Assembly (NCBI RefSeq): GCF_029433115.1 | Contig: NZ_JARNTV010000014.1 | Span: forward strand, 1-64,000 | Source: Sphingomonas sp. AOB5 | GTDB taxonomy: Bacteria; Pseudomonadota; Alphaproteobacteria; Sphingomonadales; Sphingomonadaceae | DNA length: 64,000 bases | Direction: 5' to 3' | In this document: piece by piece, positions 51,482-61,036 of the stretch | Numbering within the stretch: position 1 is the stretch's first letter | Layout: each line of letters opens with the position of its first letter | The notes under the pieces: generated by a model | The model's input: the letters and a program-made list of their open reading frames with translations, nothing else | What the model was told of the DNA's origin: nothing | Database searches by the model: none | Translations under genes and position numbers: made by a program

Positions 51482-52816
51482 ATGTCGCTGTTGCTGGGCA
51501 TATTGAATTCGATCGTGCGCGTGCTCCTGGGCAGCGCGAGCAAGCCGCAGCCGGTGCGCATCCTGCTAGGCCTGGTCATCGGCCTGCTCGCCGGAGCGCT
51601 GGTGGTGCCGCACACCGGCCTGCCGATCGCCGATTGGGTGCATCCGGTCGGAAAGGCGTGGCTGAACGGGCTGCAGATGACGATCGTGCCGCTGGTCGTC
51701 GCACTGCTGATCACCGGCGTGACCGCCACTGCCGAAGCCGCGCGGGCGGGCAAGCTCGCGGGGCGCGCGATCGCGCTCTATGTCACGGTACTGTTCCTGT
51801 CGGCGGTCGCCGCGGCGATCCTCACGCCCCTGTTCCTCGAACTGTGGCCGCTGCCGCAGGAATCGGCGGCGAGCCTGCGCGCGGCCCTTTCGAGCGCCGA
51901 ACAGGTCGGACCGATGCCGCCGCTGGGCGATTTCTTCGCGGCGATCATCCCGGCCAACATCATCAAGGCGGCGGCGGAGAATGCGTTCCTGTCGCTCATC
52001 ATCTTCTCGCTGATCTTCGCCTTCGCGATGACCCGCGTGCCGGACGAGCCGCGCAAGCTGCTGGTCGGTTTCTTCGAGGCGATCCGGGACGTGATGCTGG
52101 TGGTGATCAACTGGGTGCTGTGGGTCGGACCGATCGGCGTGTTCGCGCTGGCGATGGTGGTCGGCGCCGAGGCGGGCACCGGCGCGTTCGGCGCGCTGAT
52201 CCACTATATCGTGACGGTTTCGGGGGTCGGCTTCGTCGTCACGCTCTTCGCCTATCCGGTCGCGATCTTCGGCGGGCGGATTGCGTTCGTGCGCTATGCC
52301 CGCGCCGCCCTGCCCAGCCAGGCCGTGGCGCTCAGCACGCAATCCTCGCTCGCGACGCTACCGGTGATGATCGAGGGCGCGGCGGAGCTGGAGGTGCCGG
52401 TTGCGGTGTCGGGCGTGACCTTGCCGCTGGCGGTCGCGATCTTCCGCGCGACGGGGCCGGCGATGAACTTCGCGGTCGCGATCTATGTCGCCACCTGGTT
52501 CGGCATTCCGCTCACCCCCGCGACGCTGGCGATCGGCGCGATCGTGGCGACGCTGACCTCGCTCGGTTCGGTGAGCCTGCCGGGCACGGTGAGCTATGTC
52601 AGCGCCATCGCCCCGGTTTCCTCGACCATCGGCGCGCCGCTGTCGCCGCTCGGGCTGCTCGTCGCGGTCGAAACGTTGCCGGATATCATGCGGACGGTGG
52701 GCAACGTGACCTGGGATCTGGCCACCACGGCATGGCTCAAGCGCGGTGCGGGCAAGGTCGAAATGAGCGAAGCCGATGCGCTGCTGCAGCAGGATGTAAT
52801 CAAAACAGACTCTTAA
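51482..52816 (+). CDS. Dicarboxylate/amino acid:cation symporter (DAACS family)
   Basis: About 444 residues with eight or more membrane spans. GLQMTIVPLVVALLITGVTA, QSSLATLPVMIEGA (the serine-rich re-entrant loop) and TGPAMNFAVAIYVATW identify a SDF/DctA/GltP-type symporter in the inner membrane for C4-dicarboxylates or acidic amino acids. ATGs at 51467 and 51482 are possible; 51482 is favoured by AAGAGGG upstream. Confidence 0.88.
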   Translation: MSLLLGILNSIVRVLLGSASKPQPVRILLGLVIGLLAGALVVPHTGLPIADWVHPVGKAWLNGLQMTIVPLVVALLITGVTATAEAARAGKLAGRAIALYVTVLFLSAVAAAILTPLFLELWPLPQESAASLRAALSSAEQVGPMPPLGDFFAAIIPANIIKAAAENAFLSLIIFSLIFAFAMTRVPDEPRKLLVGFFEAIRDVMLVVINWVLWVGPIGVFALAMVVGAEAGTGAFGALIHYIVTVSGVGFVVTLFAYPVAIFGGRIAFVRYARAALPSQAVALSTQSSLATLPVMIEGAAELEVPVAVSGVTLPLAVAIFRATGPAMNFAVAIYVATWFGIPLTPATLAIGAIVATLTSLGSVSLPGTVSYVSAIAPVSSTIGAPLSPLGLLVAVETLPDIMRTVGNVTWDLATTAWLKRGAGKVEMSEADALLQQDVIKTDS

Positions 52817-52891
52817 GCGTCCGCCCCGGGGTTTCCCGAACTGCCCCCTCGTGCGTTGTCGCCGTAAGGCGGAGGCTCGAAGGAGTGGAAC

Positions 52892-53347
52892 ATGGTGCCG
52901 ATTCGCGTGCTGGTCGTCGACGATTCCGTCACGATCCGCGCCATGCTCGAGGAAGTGCTGGGACGCGAGACCGACATTCAGATCGTCGGGCTGGCGGCCG
53001 ATGCCATGTCGGCGATCCGGATGGTGCACGAGCTGCGCCCGCATGTCGCCACGCTCGATATCGCTATGCCCGGAATGGACGGCCTCAGCCTGCTCGACAC
53101 GATCCACCTGACCACCAACGCCATAATGCTGACCAGCCGCGCCGAAGCGGCGAAGGACGCAATCGAACGCGGCGCGATGGGCTTCTTCGTGAAGTCCGAG
53201 ATCCTCAAGGACCCCAGGGCGCTGGTGAAGATGGTCCGCAAGGCCGCCGGCGGGAAGACGATGAAGCCCAAGGCAATCGAAGCCGAAGCGCCGGAGGCGG
53301 ACACGGCCGGGCCGGACGCGGTGGACGCGGAAGCGGTTTCGGGCTGA
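52892..53347 (+). CDS. Stand-alone response-regulator receiver protein
   Basis: A 151-residue REC domain: VLVVDDS (Asp10, Asp11), LDIAMPGMDG (phosphorylatable Asp56), TSRAE (Thr/Ser switch, 81-82) and FFVKSE (Lys101). The domain resembles the receiver of CheB, but no methylesterase domain follows; instead there is an acidic, Ala/Pro-rich tail (about 127-151). It probably works by protein-protein contact. AGGAGTGG precedes the ATG. No kinase gene is nearby. Confidence 0.88.
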   Translation: MVPIRVLVVDDSVTIRAMLEEVLGRETDIQIVGLAADAMSAIRMVHELRPHVATLDIAMPGMDGLSLLDTIHLTTNAIMLTSRAEAAKDAIERGAMGFFVKSEILKDPRALVKMVRKAAGGKTMKPKAIEAEAPEADTAGPDAVDAEAVSG

Positions 53348-53372
53348 TTCGCCGCTTCGACCGCCGGCCCGC

Positions 53373-54716
53373 TTACTTCAGCAGCACCAGCTCTTCCGCC
53401 ATGCTCGGGTGCAGCGCGACGGTCTGGTCGAACGCGTCCTTGGTCAGCCCGGCCTTCACCGCGATCGCCGCCGCCTGAAGGATTTCCGGCGCGTCCGGGC
53501 CGATCATGTGCAGCCCGACCACGCGGTTCGTATGGGGATCGCACACCATCTTGTAGAGCGCGCGCTCGTTGCGGCCCGCCAGCACATTCTTCATCGCGCG
53601 GAAGTCCGACGTATAGACCTTGCATGCGCCCAGCTTGTTTCGCGCCTGGCTCTCGGTCATGCCGACCCCGGCCATCGGCGGATGGCTGAACACCGCACTC
53701 GGGATATTCTCGTAATCCACCTGGTGCGGCTTCTTGCCGAAGATCGTGTCGGCAAAGGCCTGACCCTCGCGGATCGCCACCGGGGTCAGCTGGACCCGGT
53801 TGGTCACGTCGCCCACCGCATAGATCGAATCGACGCTCGACTTGTTGTCGGCATCGACCTTCACCGCGCCCGCCGCGTCCAGCTCGACGCCCGCATCGGC
53901 AAGGCCCAGCCCGGTGGTGTTCGGCACGCGGCCGGTGGCGAACATCACGCAATCGACTTCCATCGGCTCGTGATTGGTCATCTCGACCTTCAGCCCGCCC
54001 TTGACCTTCTCGATGCCCTTGAACTCGGCGTTGAAGCGGAACTCGATCCCCTTGGTCATCGAGATCTGGAGCAGCCGGTCGCGGATCGATTCGTCATAGC
54101 CGCGCAGGATCTGGTCGCTGCGGTTGATCAGCGTCACCTTCGATCCGAACTCGTTGAAGATCCCGGCGAACTCGTTGGCGATATAGCCCGCGCCCGCGAT
54201 CAGCACGCGCTTGGGCAGGGCCTCCAGATGGAAGACTTCGTTCGAGGTGATACCCAGCTCATGCCCCGGGCAGCCCGGCACATGCGGATGCGCGCCGGTG
54301 GCGATCAGGATATATTTGGCGGTGACCGTCTTGCCCGAGGCCAGCGTCACTTCGTGCGGGCCGGTCACGGTGGCACGCTCGAGGATCACCTCGACGCCGT
54401 TATTCTCCAGCGTCTGGTTGTACAGGCCGTTCAGCCGGTCGACTTCGCCCAGCACATTGTCGCGCAGCAGCGGCCAGTCGAACCCGCATTCGGGCACGTC
54501 CCAGCCGAACTTGCGTGCGTCCTTCAGATCCTCGGCGAAATGCGCGCCATAGACGAGCAGCTTCTTGGGGACGCAGCCGCGGATGACGCAGGTGCCGCCG
54601 ACGCGATATTCCTCGGCCACCGCCACTTTCGCGCCATAGGCTGCCGAGACCCGCGAGGCACGCACACCGCCCGAACCGGCACCGATGACGAAGAGATCAT
54701 AGTCGTAGGTCGCCAT
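53373..54716 (-). CDS. gor: Glutathione-disulfide reductase
   Basis: A 447-residue flavoprotein disulfide reductase: FAD motif FVIGAGSGGVRASR, redox-active GGTCVIRGCVPKKL (Cys43, Cys48), NAD(P) fold GAGYIANEFAGIF, and C-terminal LHPSMAEELVLLK with the catalytic histidine. The features and length match plant/alphaproteobacterial glutathione reductase rather than lipoamide dehydrogenase. It reduces GSSG with NADPH in the cytoplasm. ATG at 54716; upstream of it lies a degenerate intergenic repeat, then pgi on the same strand. Confidence 0.93.
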   Translation of the reverse strand: MATYDYDLFVIGAGSGGVRASRVSAAYGAKVAVAEEYRVGGTCVIRGCVPKKLLVYGAHFAEDLKDARKFGWDVPECGFDWPLLRDNVLGEVDRLNGLYNQTLENNGVEVILERATVTGPHEVTLASGKTVTAKYILIATGAHPHVPGCPGHELGITSNEVFHLEALPKRVLIAGAGYIANEFAGIFNEFGSKVTLINRSDQILRGYDESIRDRLLQISMTKGIEFRFNAEFKGIEKVKGGLKVEMTNHEPMEVDCVMFATGRVPNTTGLGLADAGVELDAAGAVKVDADNKSSVDSIYAVGDVTNRVQLTPVAIREGQAFADTIFGKKPHQVDYENIPSAVFSHPPMAGVGMTESQARNKLGACKVYTSDFRAMKNVLAGRNERALYKMVCDPHTNRVVGLHMIGPDAPEILQAAAIAVKAGLTKDAFDQTVALHPSMAEELVLLK

Positions 54717-54807
54717 CGCATTTCCCCGCATTCGTCATCCCCGCGAACACGAGGACCCGGTCTGTATCGATCCGGCAGATAGGGTCGGCCTAGCCTTCGC
54801 GCCAGCC

Positions 54808-56301
54808 TCAGCCGAACGCGCGGGCGATCAGGTCGCTGGTCGAGGCGTCGAAATCCTGCCCGCCGCGATCCGCCGCCTTGGCCATTTCCTTGCCCAGCTC
54901 GACCCCGAACTGATCGAACGGATTGATCCCCAGCATCGCGGCATTGGCGAAGGTGCGCGCCTCGTAGAATGCGATCAGCGCGCCGAGCGTGCGCGGATCG
55001 ACGCGGTCGAGCAGCAGGGTGCTCGACGGCCGGTCGCCCGGATAGGCGCGCGCCGCATCGGCATGGCCACGCCCGGCCATCAGCGCCGCGCCCTGCGCGA
55101 AGGCGTTCACCAGCAACTGGCGATGATGATCGGGATCCTGCGCATCGCCGGCCTCGATGGAGGCGACGAATTCGACCGGCACCAGATGCGTGCCCTGATG
55201 GAGCAGCTGGAACACGGCATGCTGGGCATCGGTGCCGACGCCGCCCCAGGTGATCGGTGCGGTCGGACCGTCGATCGGCTCGCCTTCCGCCGTCACGCGC
55301 TTGCCGTTCGATTCCATCTCGAGCTGCTGGAGATAGGAAGGCAGCAGCTTGAGCCGCTGGTCGTATGCGAACACCGCGCGCGTCTCGCAGCCGCGCTTCT
55401 GGGTGTAATAGAGGTCCGCGAACGCCGCGAGCACCGGGGCGTTCTTCGAAAGCTCGGTGAAGCGGAAGTGCCGGTCCATCTCGGCCGCACCTTCGAGCAG
55501 TTCCTCGAACGCGTCCCAACCCAGCGCCAGCGCCGCGGGGAAGCCGATCGACGACCATAGCGAATACCGCCCGCCAACGCTTTCGCTGAAGGGCAGCACG
55601 CGCGTCTCGTCGATGCCCCATTCGACCGCCTTGTCGGGTGCCGCGGTCAGCGCGACCATGCGGCCATAGGGATCCTCGACCCCGCCGGCCTGAAGCCAGG
55701 ACAGCGCGCTCTGTGCGTTGAGCAGCGTCTCGGTGGTGGTGAAGGTCTTCGACGCGATGGCGACGATGGTCGCCTGCGGATCGAAGCGGTCCATCGCATC
55801 CTCGATCGCCACGCCATCGACGTTGGAGACGATCGCGACGTCGTACCGGTCGTAATCGCGGCCCAGCGCGTCGACCAGCAGGTCCGGCCCCAGCGCCGAT
55901 CCGCCGATGCCGATATGCAGGATGTGGCGCACCGGCCCCAGCGCCTCGGCCTCGATCGCATCGATCAGCCCGCGCATCCGCGCATGGAACATCCGCGCCT
56001 GCACCACGCTTTCCGGCGCCCCCTCGCCGCGCTCGGCGCCATGTTCGGCGGCGCGGCCTTCGGTCACGTTGATCGTCTCGCCCGCGTACAGCGCGTCGCG
56101 CTTGCCCGTCAGGTCCATCGATTCGGCGATTCCGGCAAAGGCAGCAACGGCCTCCGCCGTCAGGTGCGTCTTCGACCAGTCGAAGCGGATTCCGCTCACC
56201 TCCGCGGACAGCCGGTCCAGCCGGCCCGGATCCTCCGCGAACAGCGCCGTCAGCGGCTTGTCTTCCAATGCTCGGATTGCAGACCAGTCGGGCGTCGCCA
56301 T
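54808..56301 (-). CDS. pgi: Glucose-6-phosphate isomerase
   Basis: A 497-residue phosphoglucose isomerase with HIGIGGSALGPDLL, SKTFTTTETL, GGRYSLWSSIGFPAAL and WGGVGTDAQHAVFQLLHQG, the family's phosphate-binding and catalytic segments. It interconverts glucose-6-phosphate and fructose-6-phosphate; in Entner-Doudoroff organisms it mainly feeds precursors and cycles carbon. AGGAG lies eight bases before the ATG at 56301. It is divergent from lepB across a 118-bp gap. Confidence 0.95.
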   Translation of the reverse strand: MATPDWSAIRALEDKPLTALFAEDPGRLDRLSAEVSGIRFDWSKTHLTAEAVAAFAGIAESMDLTGKRDALYAGETINVTEGRAAEHGAERGEGAPESVVQARMFHARMRGLIDAIEAEALGPVRHILHIGIGGSALGPDLLVDALGRDYDRYDVAIVSNVDGVAIEDAMDRFDPQATIVAIASKTFTTTETLLNAQSALSWLQAGGVEDPYGRMVALTAAPDKAVEWGIDETRVLPFSESVGGRYSLWSSIGFPAALALGWDAFEELLEGAAEMDRHFRFTELSKNAPVLAAFADLYYTQKRGCETRAVFAYDQRLKLLPSYLQQLEMESNGKRVTAEGEPIDGPTAPITWGGVGTDAQHAVFQLLHQGTHLVPVEFVASIEAGDAQDPDHHRQLLVNAFAQGAALMAGRGHADAARAYPGDRPSSTLLLDRVDPRTLGALIAFYEARTFANAAMLGINPFDQFGVELGKEMAKAADRGGQDFDASTSDLIARAFG

Positions 56302-56419
56302 CTCACTCACTCCTGTCGTACCGCTCCTGTCCTATCGCCGCACAGTCGCCGCTTCACAAGACCGGTTCAGGGATTGATCCGCTTGACGCCAACAGTCCGC
56401 CCGAGCAGAGCTACGCGCC

Positions 56420-57262
56420 ATGGAAAAAGGCTATACCGTCGATCCGCTCGCACCGGAGAAACCGCAGTCCGAATGGCGCGATCTGGCGTCGTTCCTGCTC
56501 AAGCTCGCGATCGTGGTCTTCATCGTCCGCAGCTTCATCTTCTCGCCCTTCAGCATCCCCTCCGAATCGATGCTGCCGCGACTGCTGATCGGCGACTATC
56601 TGTTCATCACCAAGTGGAACTATGGCTATTCCAAGCACTCGCTGCCGTTCAGCATCCCGCTGATCCCCGGCCGCGTGTTCCCCGGCACGCCCGAGCGCGG
56701 CGACGTGGTGGTGTTCAAGGCGCCGCCGCAGAACAATACCGACTGGATCAAGCGCGTGATCGGCCTGCCCGGCGACACGGTGCAGATGCGCGATGGCCAG
56801 TTGATCCTGAACGGCAAGGCGATCCCGAAGGAGCCGATCGCCGATTTCGTGCTGCCGATATCGCCCAATTTCACAGCCGAGAAGTGCGGCGATTTCATCG
56901 ACAAGAACGATCCCACGCTCTGCCGCATCCCGCGCTTCCGCGAGACCCTGCCCAACGGCAAGAGCTATGAAGTGCTCGATCAGGGGATGCAGACCTGTTT
57001 CATCCCCACCCGCGTCTGCCCCGACAATACCGACCTCTACACCGTGCCCGCGGGCAGCGTGTTCCTGATGGGCGACAATCGCGACGACAGCGCCGACAGC
57101 CGCTTCCCGCATTCGCAGCAGGGCATCGGCTATGTCCCGATGGAGAATCTGCAGGGCAAGGCGGTGCTCAGCTTCTGGTCGACCGACGGCAGCGCCAACT
57201 GGTTCCTGCCATGGACCTGGTTCAGCGCCGCGCGCTGGAACCGCATCGGGGAAGGGTTTTGA
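56420..57262 (+). CDS. lepB: Signal peptidase I
   Basis: A 280-residue membrane protease: one N-terminal membrane span (about 24-44), nucleophile SIPSESMLP (Ser50), general base WIKRVIGLPGD (Lys111), and GDNRDDSADSRF. It removes signal peptides from exported proteins, including the many in this window. Its last codons overlap rnc (TTGA), starting a lepB-rnc-era operon, a common arrangement in bacteria. Confidence 0.96.
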   Translation: MEKGYTVDPLAPEKPQSEWRDLASFLLKLAIVVFIVRSFIFSPFSIPSESMLPRLLIGDYLFITKWNYGYSKHSLPFSIPLIPGRVFPGTPERGDVVVFKAPPQNNTDWIKRVIGLPGDTVQMRDGQLILNGKAIPKEPIADFVLPISPNFTAEKCGDFIDKNDPTLCRIPRFRETLPNGKSYEVLDQGMQTCFIPTRVCPDNTDLYTVPAGSVFLMGDNRDDSADSRFPHSQQGIGYVPMENLQGKAVLSFWSTDGSANWFLPWTWFSAARWNRIGEGF

Positions 57263-57930
57263 CGGCCTCCCTCGGGGGGTGGATCGAACGGACCTTTGGA
57301 CACGCGCCCGGCAATCTCGGGCCCTATGAGCGCGCGCTGACCCATGGCAGCCAGGCCGCGGCCAATTACGAGCGGCTTGAGTTTCTCGGCGACCGGGTGC
57401 TCGGGCTGGCCATCGCCGAATGGCTGTTCGAACGTTTCGCCGAGGAACCCGAAGGCGCGCTGTCGCGTCGGCTGAACGCGCTGGTGACCGGCGCTGTGTG
57501 CGCGGATGTCGCGCGCGATCTGGGCGTCGTTCCCTATCTGAAGCTCGGCAAGCAGGCGCGCGAGGATGGCGCGCATGACAGCGACAATGTGCTGGGCGAT
57601 GTGATGGAGGCGCTGATCGGCGCCTTCTATCTCGACGCCGGGCTCGACGCGGTGCGCGGTTTCATCCGCAAGGCATGGGCCAGCCGGATCGAAGCGCACG
57701 CGCAGGCGCCCAAGCATCCCAAGTCCGCGCTGCAGGAATGGGCCGCCGCGAACAACCGCCGCCCGCCCGAATATATGATCGTCGACCGATCCGGCCCCAA
57801 CCACGCCCCGCACTTCACCGTGAAGGTGAGCATCGGCAAGCTGGCCGACGCCACCGGCGAAGGCACGAGCAAGGGCGCGGCGGAAACCGCGGCGGCGGCG
57901 GCATTGCTAGAGATACTGGAAAAACGTTGA
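57259..57930 (+). CDS. rnc: Ribonuclease III
   Basis: A 223-residue RNase III: catalytic domain with YERLEFLGDRVLGLAIAEWL and DVMEALIGAFYLDAG, and a C-terminal double-stranded RNA-binding domain (HPKSALQEWAAANNRRPPEY, GTSKGAAETAAAAALLE). It processes rRNA and other double-stranded RNA. The TTG start at 57259 overlaps the lepB TGA (TTGA), and its own stop overlaps era the same way. Confidence 0.95.
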   Translation: MTASLGGWIERTFGHAPGNLGPYERALTHGSQAAANYERLEFLGDRVLGLAIAEWLFERFAEEPEGALSRRLNALVTGAVCADVARDLGVVPYLKLGKQAREDGAHDSDNVLGDVMEALIGAFYLDAGLDAVRGFIRKAWASRIEAHAQAPKHPKSALQEWAAANNRRPPEYMIVDRSGPNHAPHFTVKVSIGKLADATGEGTSKGAAETAAAAALLEILEKR

Positions 57931-58844
57931 ACGACACCCCCACCCCGCCCACCGCCCAGCGCTGCGGCCTGATCGCCGTTCTCGGCGCGCCGAACGCCGG
58001 CAAGTCCACCCTCGTCAATGCGCTGGTCGGGCAGAAGGTGGCGATCGTCAGCCCCAAGGCGCAGACCACGCGGGCGCGGCTGATGGGCATCGCGATCGAG
58101 GGGGATACGCAGCTTCTCCTCGTGGACACGCCGGGCATCTTCACGCCGGAGCGCCGGCTCGACCGCGCGATGGTCGCCGCGGCATGGGAAGGCACCGATG
58201 GCGCCGACGCCATCGCGCTGGTGGTCGACGGCAAGGGCGGGATCGGGCCCAAGGTCCATGCCGTGCTGGATAGCCTGAAGGGCCGCAGCGAGCCGCTGAT
58301 CCTGATCCTCAACAAGGTCGATATTGCCGACAAGCCGCGCCTGCTCGGCACCGCGGCCAAGCTGAACGACATCATCCCCTTTGCCGAGACCTTCTTCGTC
58401 TCGGCTTCGACCGGGGATGGCGTGCCCGAACTCAAGGCGTCGCTGGCCTCGCGCCTGCCCGAATCGCCGTGGCACTTCCCCGAGGATCAGGTGTCCGACG
58501 CGACCGAGCGGATGATCGCGGCGGAAGTGACCCGCGAGCAGCTCTATCTCCAGCTGCGCGCCGAACTGCCCTATGCCAGCGCCGTCGAAACCGAGAAATA
58601 TTCGGAGCGCGAGGACGGATCGGTCGAGATCCACCAGCAGATCCTGGTCGGCCGCGATACCCAGCGGGCCATCGTGCTCGGCAAGGGCGGCAGCCGAATC
58701 AAGGAGATAGGCGCACGCGCACGTCAGGAACTCTCCCAATTGATGGGAGTGAAAGTCCATCTCTATCTTCACGTGAAAGTAAGGCCGGGCTGGGAAGATG
58801 ACCGCTCGCTTTACCGTGAGATAGGGTTGGACTGGGTCGAATGA
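57927..58844 (+). CDS. era: GTPase Era
   Basis: A 305-residue Era: G1 GAPNAGKS, G2 region QTTR, G3 DTPG, G4 NKVD, and a C-terminal KH domain (IVLGKGGSRIKEIGARAR). It binds 16S rRNA during 30S ribosome maturation. Start is a TTG at 57927 overlapping the rnc TGA. It ends in an ATGA overlap with the nitrilase-family gene, an unusual extra member of this operon. Confidence 0.96.
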   Translation: MNDTPTPPTAQRCGLIAVLGAPNAGKSTLVNALVGQKVAIVSPKAQTTRARLMGIAIEGDTQLLLVDTPGIFTPERRLDRAMVAAAWEGTDGADAIALVVDGKGGIGPKVHAVLDSLKGRSEPLILILNKVDIADKPRLLGTAAKLNDIIPFAETFFVSASTGDGVPELKASLASRLPESPWHFPEDQVSDATERMIAAEVTREQLYLQLRAELPYASAVETEKYSEREDGSVEIHQQILVGRDTQRAIVLGKGGSRIKEIGARARQELSQLMGVKVHLYLHVKVRPGWEDDRSLYREIGLDWVE

Positions 58845-59818
58845 CGAAGATCCTCAAGGCTGCAATCGTTCAGGAAACCCCGCTGCCGCTGGCGATCACC
58901 GACGGGATCGAGCGCGCGGTCGGCTATACCAAGGATGCCATCGAGCGCGGCGCGAAGCTGATCGCGTTCGGCGAATGCTTCCTCGGCGGTTATCCCGCCT
59001 GGCTCCAGCATGTATCGGCGCCCGCCTTGTGGGAGCATCCCGGCACCAAGGAACTCCACGCGCTTCTGCTCGAACAGGCGATCCGCGGCGACGATCCGCG
59101 TTTCCAGCAGCTGCAATGGGTGGTCGATATCGCCGGCGTCTGCGTGTCGATCGGCGGCTATTCACGCGTCCGCTCCAGCCTGTTCAACACCCAGTTCCTG
59201 TTCCGCCCGAAAATGCCGGTGCTGGTCCACCGCAAGCTGCTGCCCAGCCATGGCGAGCGGCTGCTGTTCGGCAGCGGCGACGGATCGACGCTGGACGTGC
59301 ACGAAGCCCCCTGGGGCCGGATCGGCCAGCTCAGCTCGAACGAACACTGGATGCCGCTGGCCCGCGCCGCGATGCATCACACCGGCGAGAGCGTCCATGT
59401 CGCCGCCTGGCCGACGGTCGAGGATATCGGCCTGCTCGCCTCGTCGCATTATGCCTTTGAGGGCCGCACCTTCGTGCTGGCCGCGGGCACGGTGCAGCAC
59501 AAGATCGACATCCTGCAGGGCTATCGCATGGCCGGCGGCACAGGGCCGGGCCGCGAGATCCTCGAGCGGCTGCCCGACGGCTATGTCCAGAAGGGCCGCA
59601 GCGCGATCATCGCCCCGGACGGCGTGATGATCGCCCAGACCGGCGAGGATCCGAAGTGCCTGGTTGCCGATCTCGACCTGTCCGAAGTCGAGCAGGCGCT
59701 TTCGACGATGGACGTGGACGGCCAGCATGCCCGGCCCGACATTTTCGAGCTGCGCATCGACCGGCGTCCGCGCAAGGGCATCGTCGATACCGGCGACGAG
59801 GCATCCGAAGCGGCCTGA
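58841..59818 (+). CDS. Nitrilase-superfamily protein lacking the catalytic cysteine
   Basis: A 325-residue protein aligning with nitrilases along its length: FGECFLGGYPAW (catalytic Glu45), HRKLLPSHGER (Lys132, Glu139), ASSHYAFEGRTFVLAAGTVQ, RSAIIAPDGVMIAQ. The nucleophile site, normally GGLxCWEH, reads GQLSSNEHW; Ser166 stands where the cysteine should be and Asn167 replaces the tryptophan. Cysteine hydrolysis is therefore not expected by the usual mechanism. It could be a binding or regulatory protein or use another chemistry. It starts with an ATGA overlap with era. Confidence 0.85.
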   Translation: MTKILKAAIVQETPLPLAITDGIERAVGYTKDAIERGAKLIAFGECFLGGYPAWLQHVSAPALWEHPGTKELHALLLEQAIRGDDPRFQQLQWVVDIAGVCVSIGGYSRVRSSLFNTQFLFRPKMPVLVHRKLLPSHGERLLFGSGDGSTLDVHEAPWGRIGQLSSNEHWMPLARAAMHHTGESVHVAAWPTVEDIGLLASSHYAFEGRTFVLAAGTVQHKIDILQGYRMAGGTGPGREILERLPDGYVQKGRSAIIAPDGVMIAQTGEDPKCLVADLDLSEVEQALSTMDVDGQHARPDIFELRIDRRPRKGIVDTGDEASEAA

Positions 59819-59872
59819 GCTTGTCGCGGGGCGGCATTTGCCTCTAACCCCGTAACAAACGGGGGACGCCAT

Positions 59873-61036
59873 ATGACCGCACGAACTCTGCTCCGCACGC
59901 GCGACGGCAATCATGCCCGCGTATCGTTCGCCGAGCTGTTCTTCGATCTGGTGTTCGTCTTCGCGGTCACCCAGCTTTCGCACAGCCTGCTGGCGCATCC
60001 GACCCCGCTGGGCTTCCTCGAGACCGGCATGCTGTTCCTCGCGGTGTGGTGGAGCTGGATCGACACGGCCTGGTGCACCAACTGGCTCGATCCCGAGCGC
60101 ACCCCTGTCCGCCTGATGCTGTTCGGCCTGATGGCATGCGGCCTCGCCATGTCGATCGCGATTCCCCATGCATTCGGCGACCGCGCGACCTTGTTCGCGA
60201 TCGGCTATTCGGCGCTGCAGGTCGGGCGATCGCTGTTCATGATGGGGGCGCTGCGGACGCAGGACCCGGCCAACTACACCAACTTCGTCCGCATCACGAT
60301 CTGGGCGGTGGCGGGCGCCATCTTCTGGCTCGCTGGCGCCTTTTGCCCCGAATGGCGGATCGCGCTGTGGGGCGTCGCCCTGCTGCTCGACAGCAGCGCG
60401 CCTGCGCTCGGCTTCCGCGTGCCGGGCATCGGCAAGTCGGATTCGAGCGACTGGGTGGTCGAGGGCGGCCATGTCGCCGAGCGGTGCGGCCTGTTCGTGA
60501 TCATTGCGCTAGGCGAATCGATCCTGATCACCGGAGCGACCTTCAGCGAGATCGCATGGACCCAGCCGGTGCTGCTGGGCTTCGCGTCAGCTTTCGCGGC
60601 GACGATCGCGATGTGGTGGATCTATTTCAACATCGGCGCCGAACGCGGCAGCCACCATATCGAGCATTCGGACGATCCCGGCGCGATCGCGCGGCTGGCC
60701 TATACCTATCTCCATCTGCCGATCGGCGCGGGCATCGTGCTGACCGCCGCATCGGACGAGATGGTGCTGGCGCATCCCGACGGGCATCTGGCGCCGCTCA
60801 CCGCCTTCTGCCTGGTCGGCGGCCCGGCGCTTTATCTGCTCGGCAATCTCCTGTTCAAGCGCGCCATCGGCAAGCGCATCCCGTTGTCGCATCTGGTCGG
60901 CCTCAGCCTGTCCGCAGCGCTTGGCGCATCGTTCGTGCTGCACCCGACACCGTTGCAGCTCTCGATCGGATCGAGCGCGATCCTGGTGCTGGTCGCGATG
61001 TGGGAGACCTTGTCTGCCCGGCGCGGTCAGGCCTGA
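59873..61036 (+). CDS. Low temperature requirement protein A (LtrA) family membrane protein
   Basis: A 387-residue multi-span membrane protein starting with the LtrA hallmark VSFAELFFDLVFVFAVTQLSH, followed by WWSWIDTAWCTNWLDP, and later ERCGLFVIIALGESILITGA. The family was named from a Listeria mutant unable to grow in the cold; its transport or enzymatic role is unclear. It converges with the sirtuin gene, overlapping it by ten bases. Confidence 0.9.
   Translation: MTARTLLRTRDGNHARVSFAELFFDLVFVFAVTQLSHSLLAHPTPLGFLETGMLFLAVWWSWIDTAWCTNWLDPERTPVRLMLFGLMACGLAMSIAIPHAFGDRATLFAIGYSALQVGRSLFMMGALRTQDPANYTNFVRITIWAVAGAIFWLAGAFCPEWRIALWGVALLLDSSAPALGFRVPGIGKSDSSDWVVEGGHVAERCGLFVIIALGESILITGATFSEIAWTQPVLLGFASAFAATIAMWWIYFNIGAERGSHHIEHSDDPGAIARLAYTYLHLPIGAGIVLTAASDEMVLAHPDGHLAPLTAFCLVGGPALYLLGNLLFKRAIGKRIPLSHLVGLSLSAALGASFVLHPTPLQLSIGSSAILVLVAMWETLSARRGQA

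Noticed and set aside
52892-53347. Receiver protein as a full CheB methylesterase
   Set aside because: The protein ends after the receiver and an acidic tail; there is no room for the methylesterase domain and no che genes nearby.
54722-54760. Sequence resembling the common intergenic repeat GTCATCCCCGCGAA...GGACC
   Set aside because: Only one degenerate half is recognisable, without a matching arm, so it is not listed as a repeat feature.
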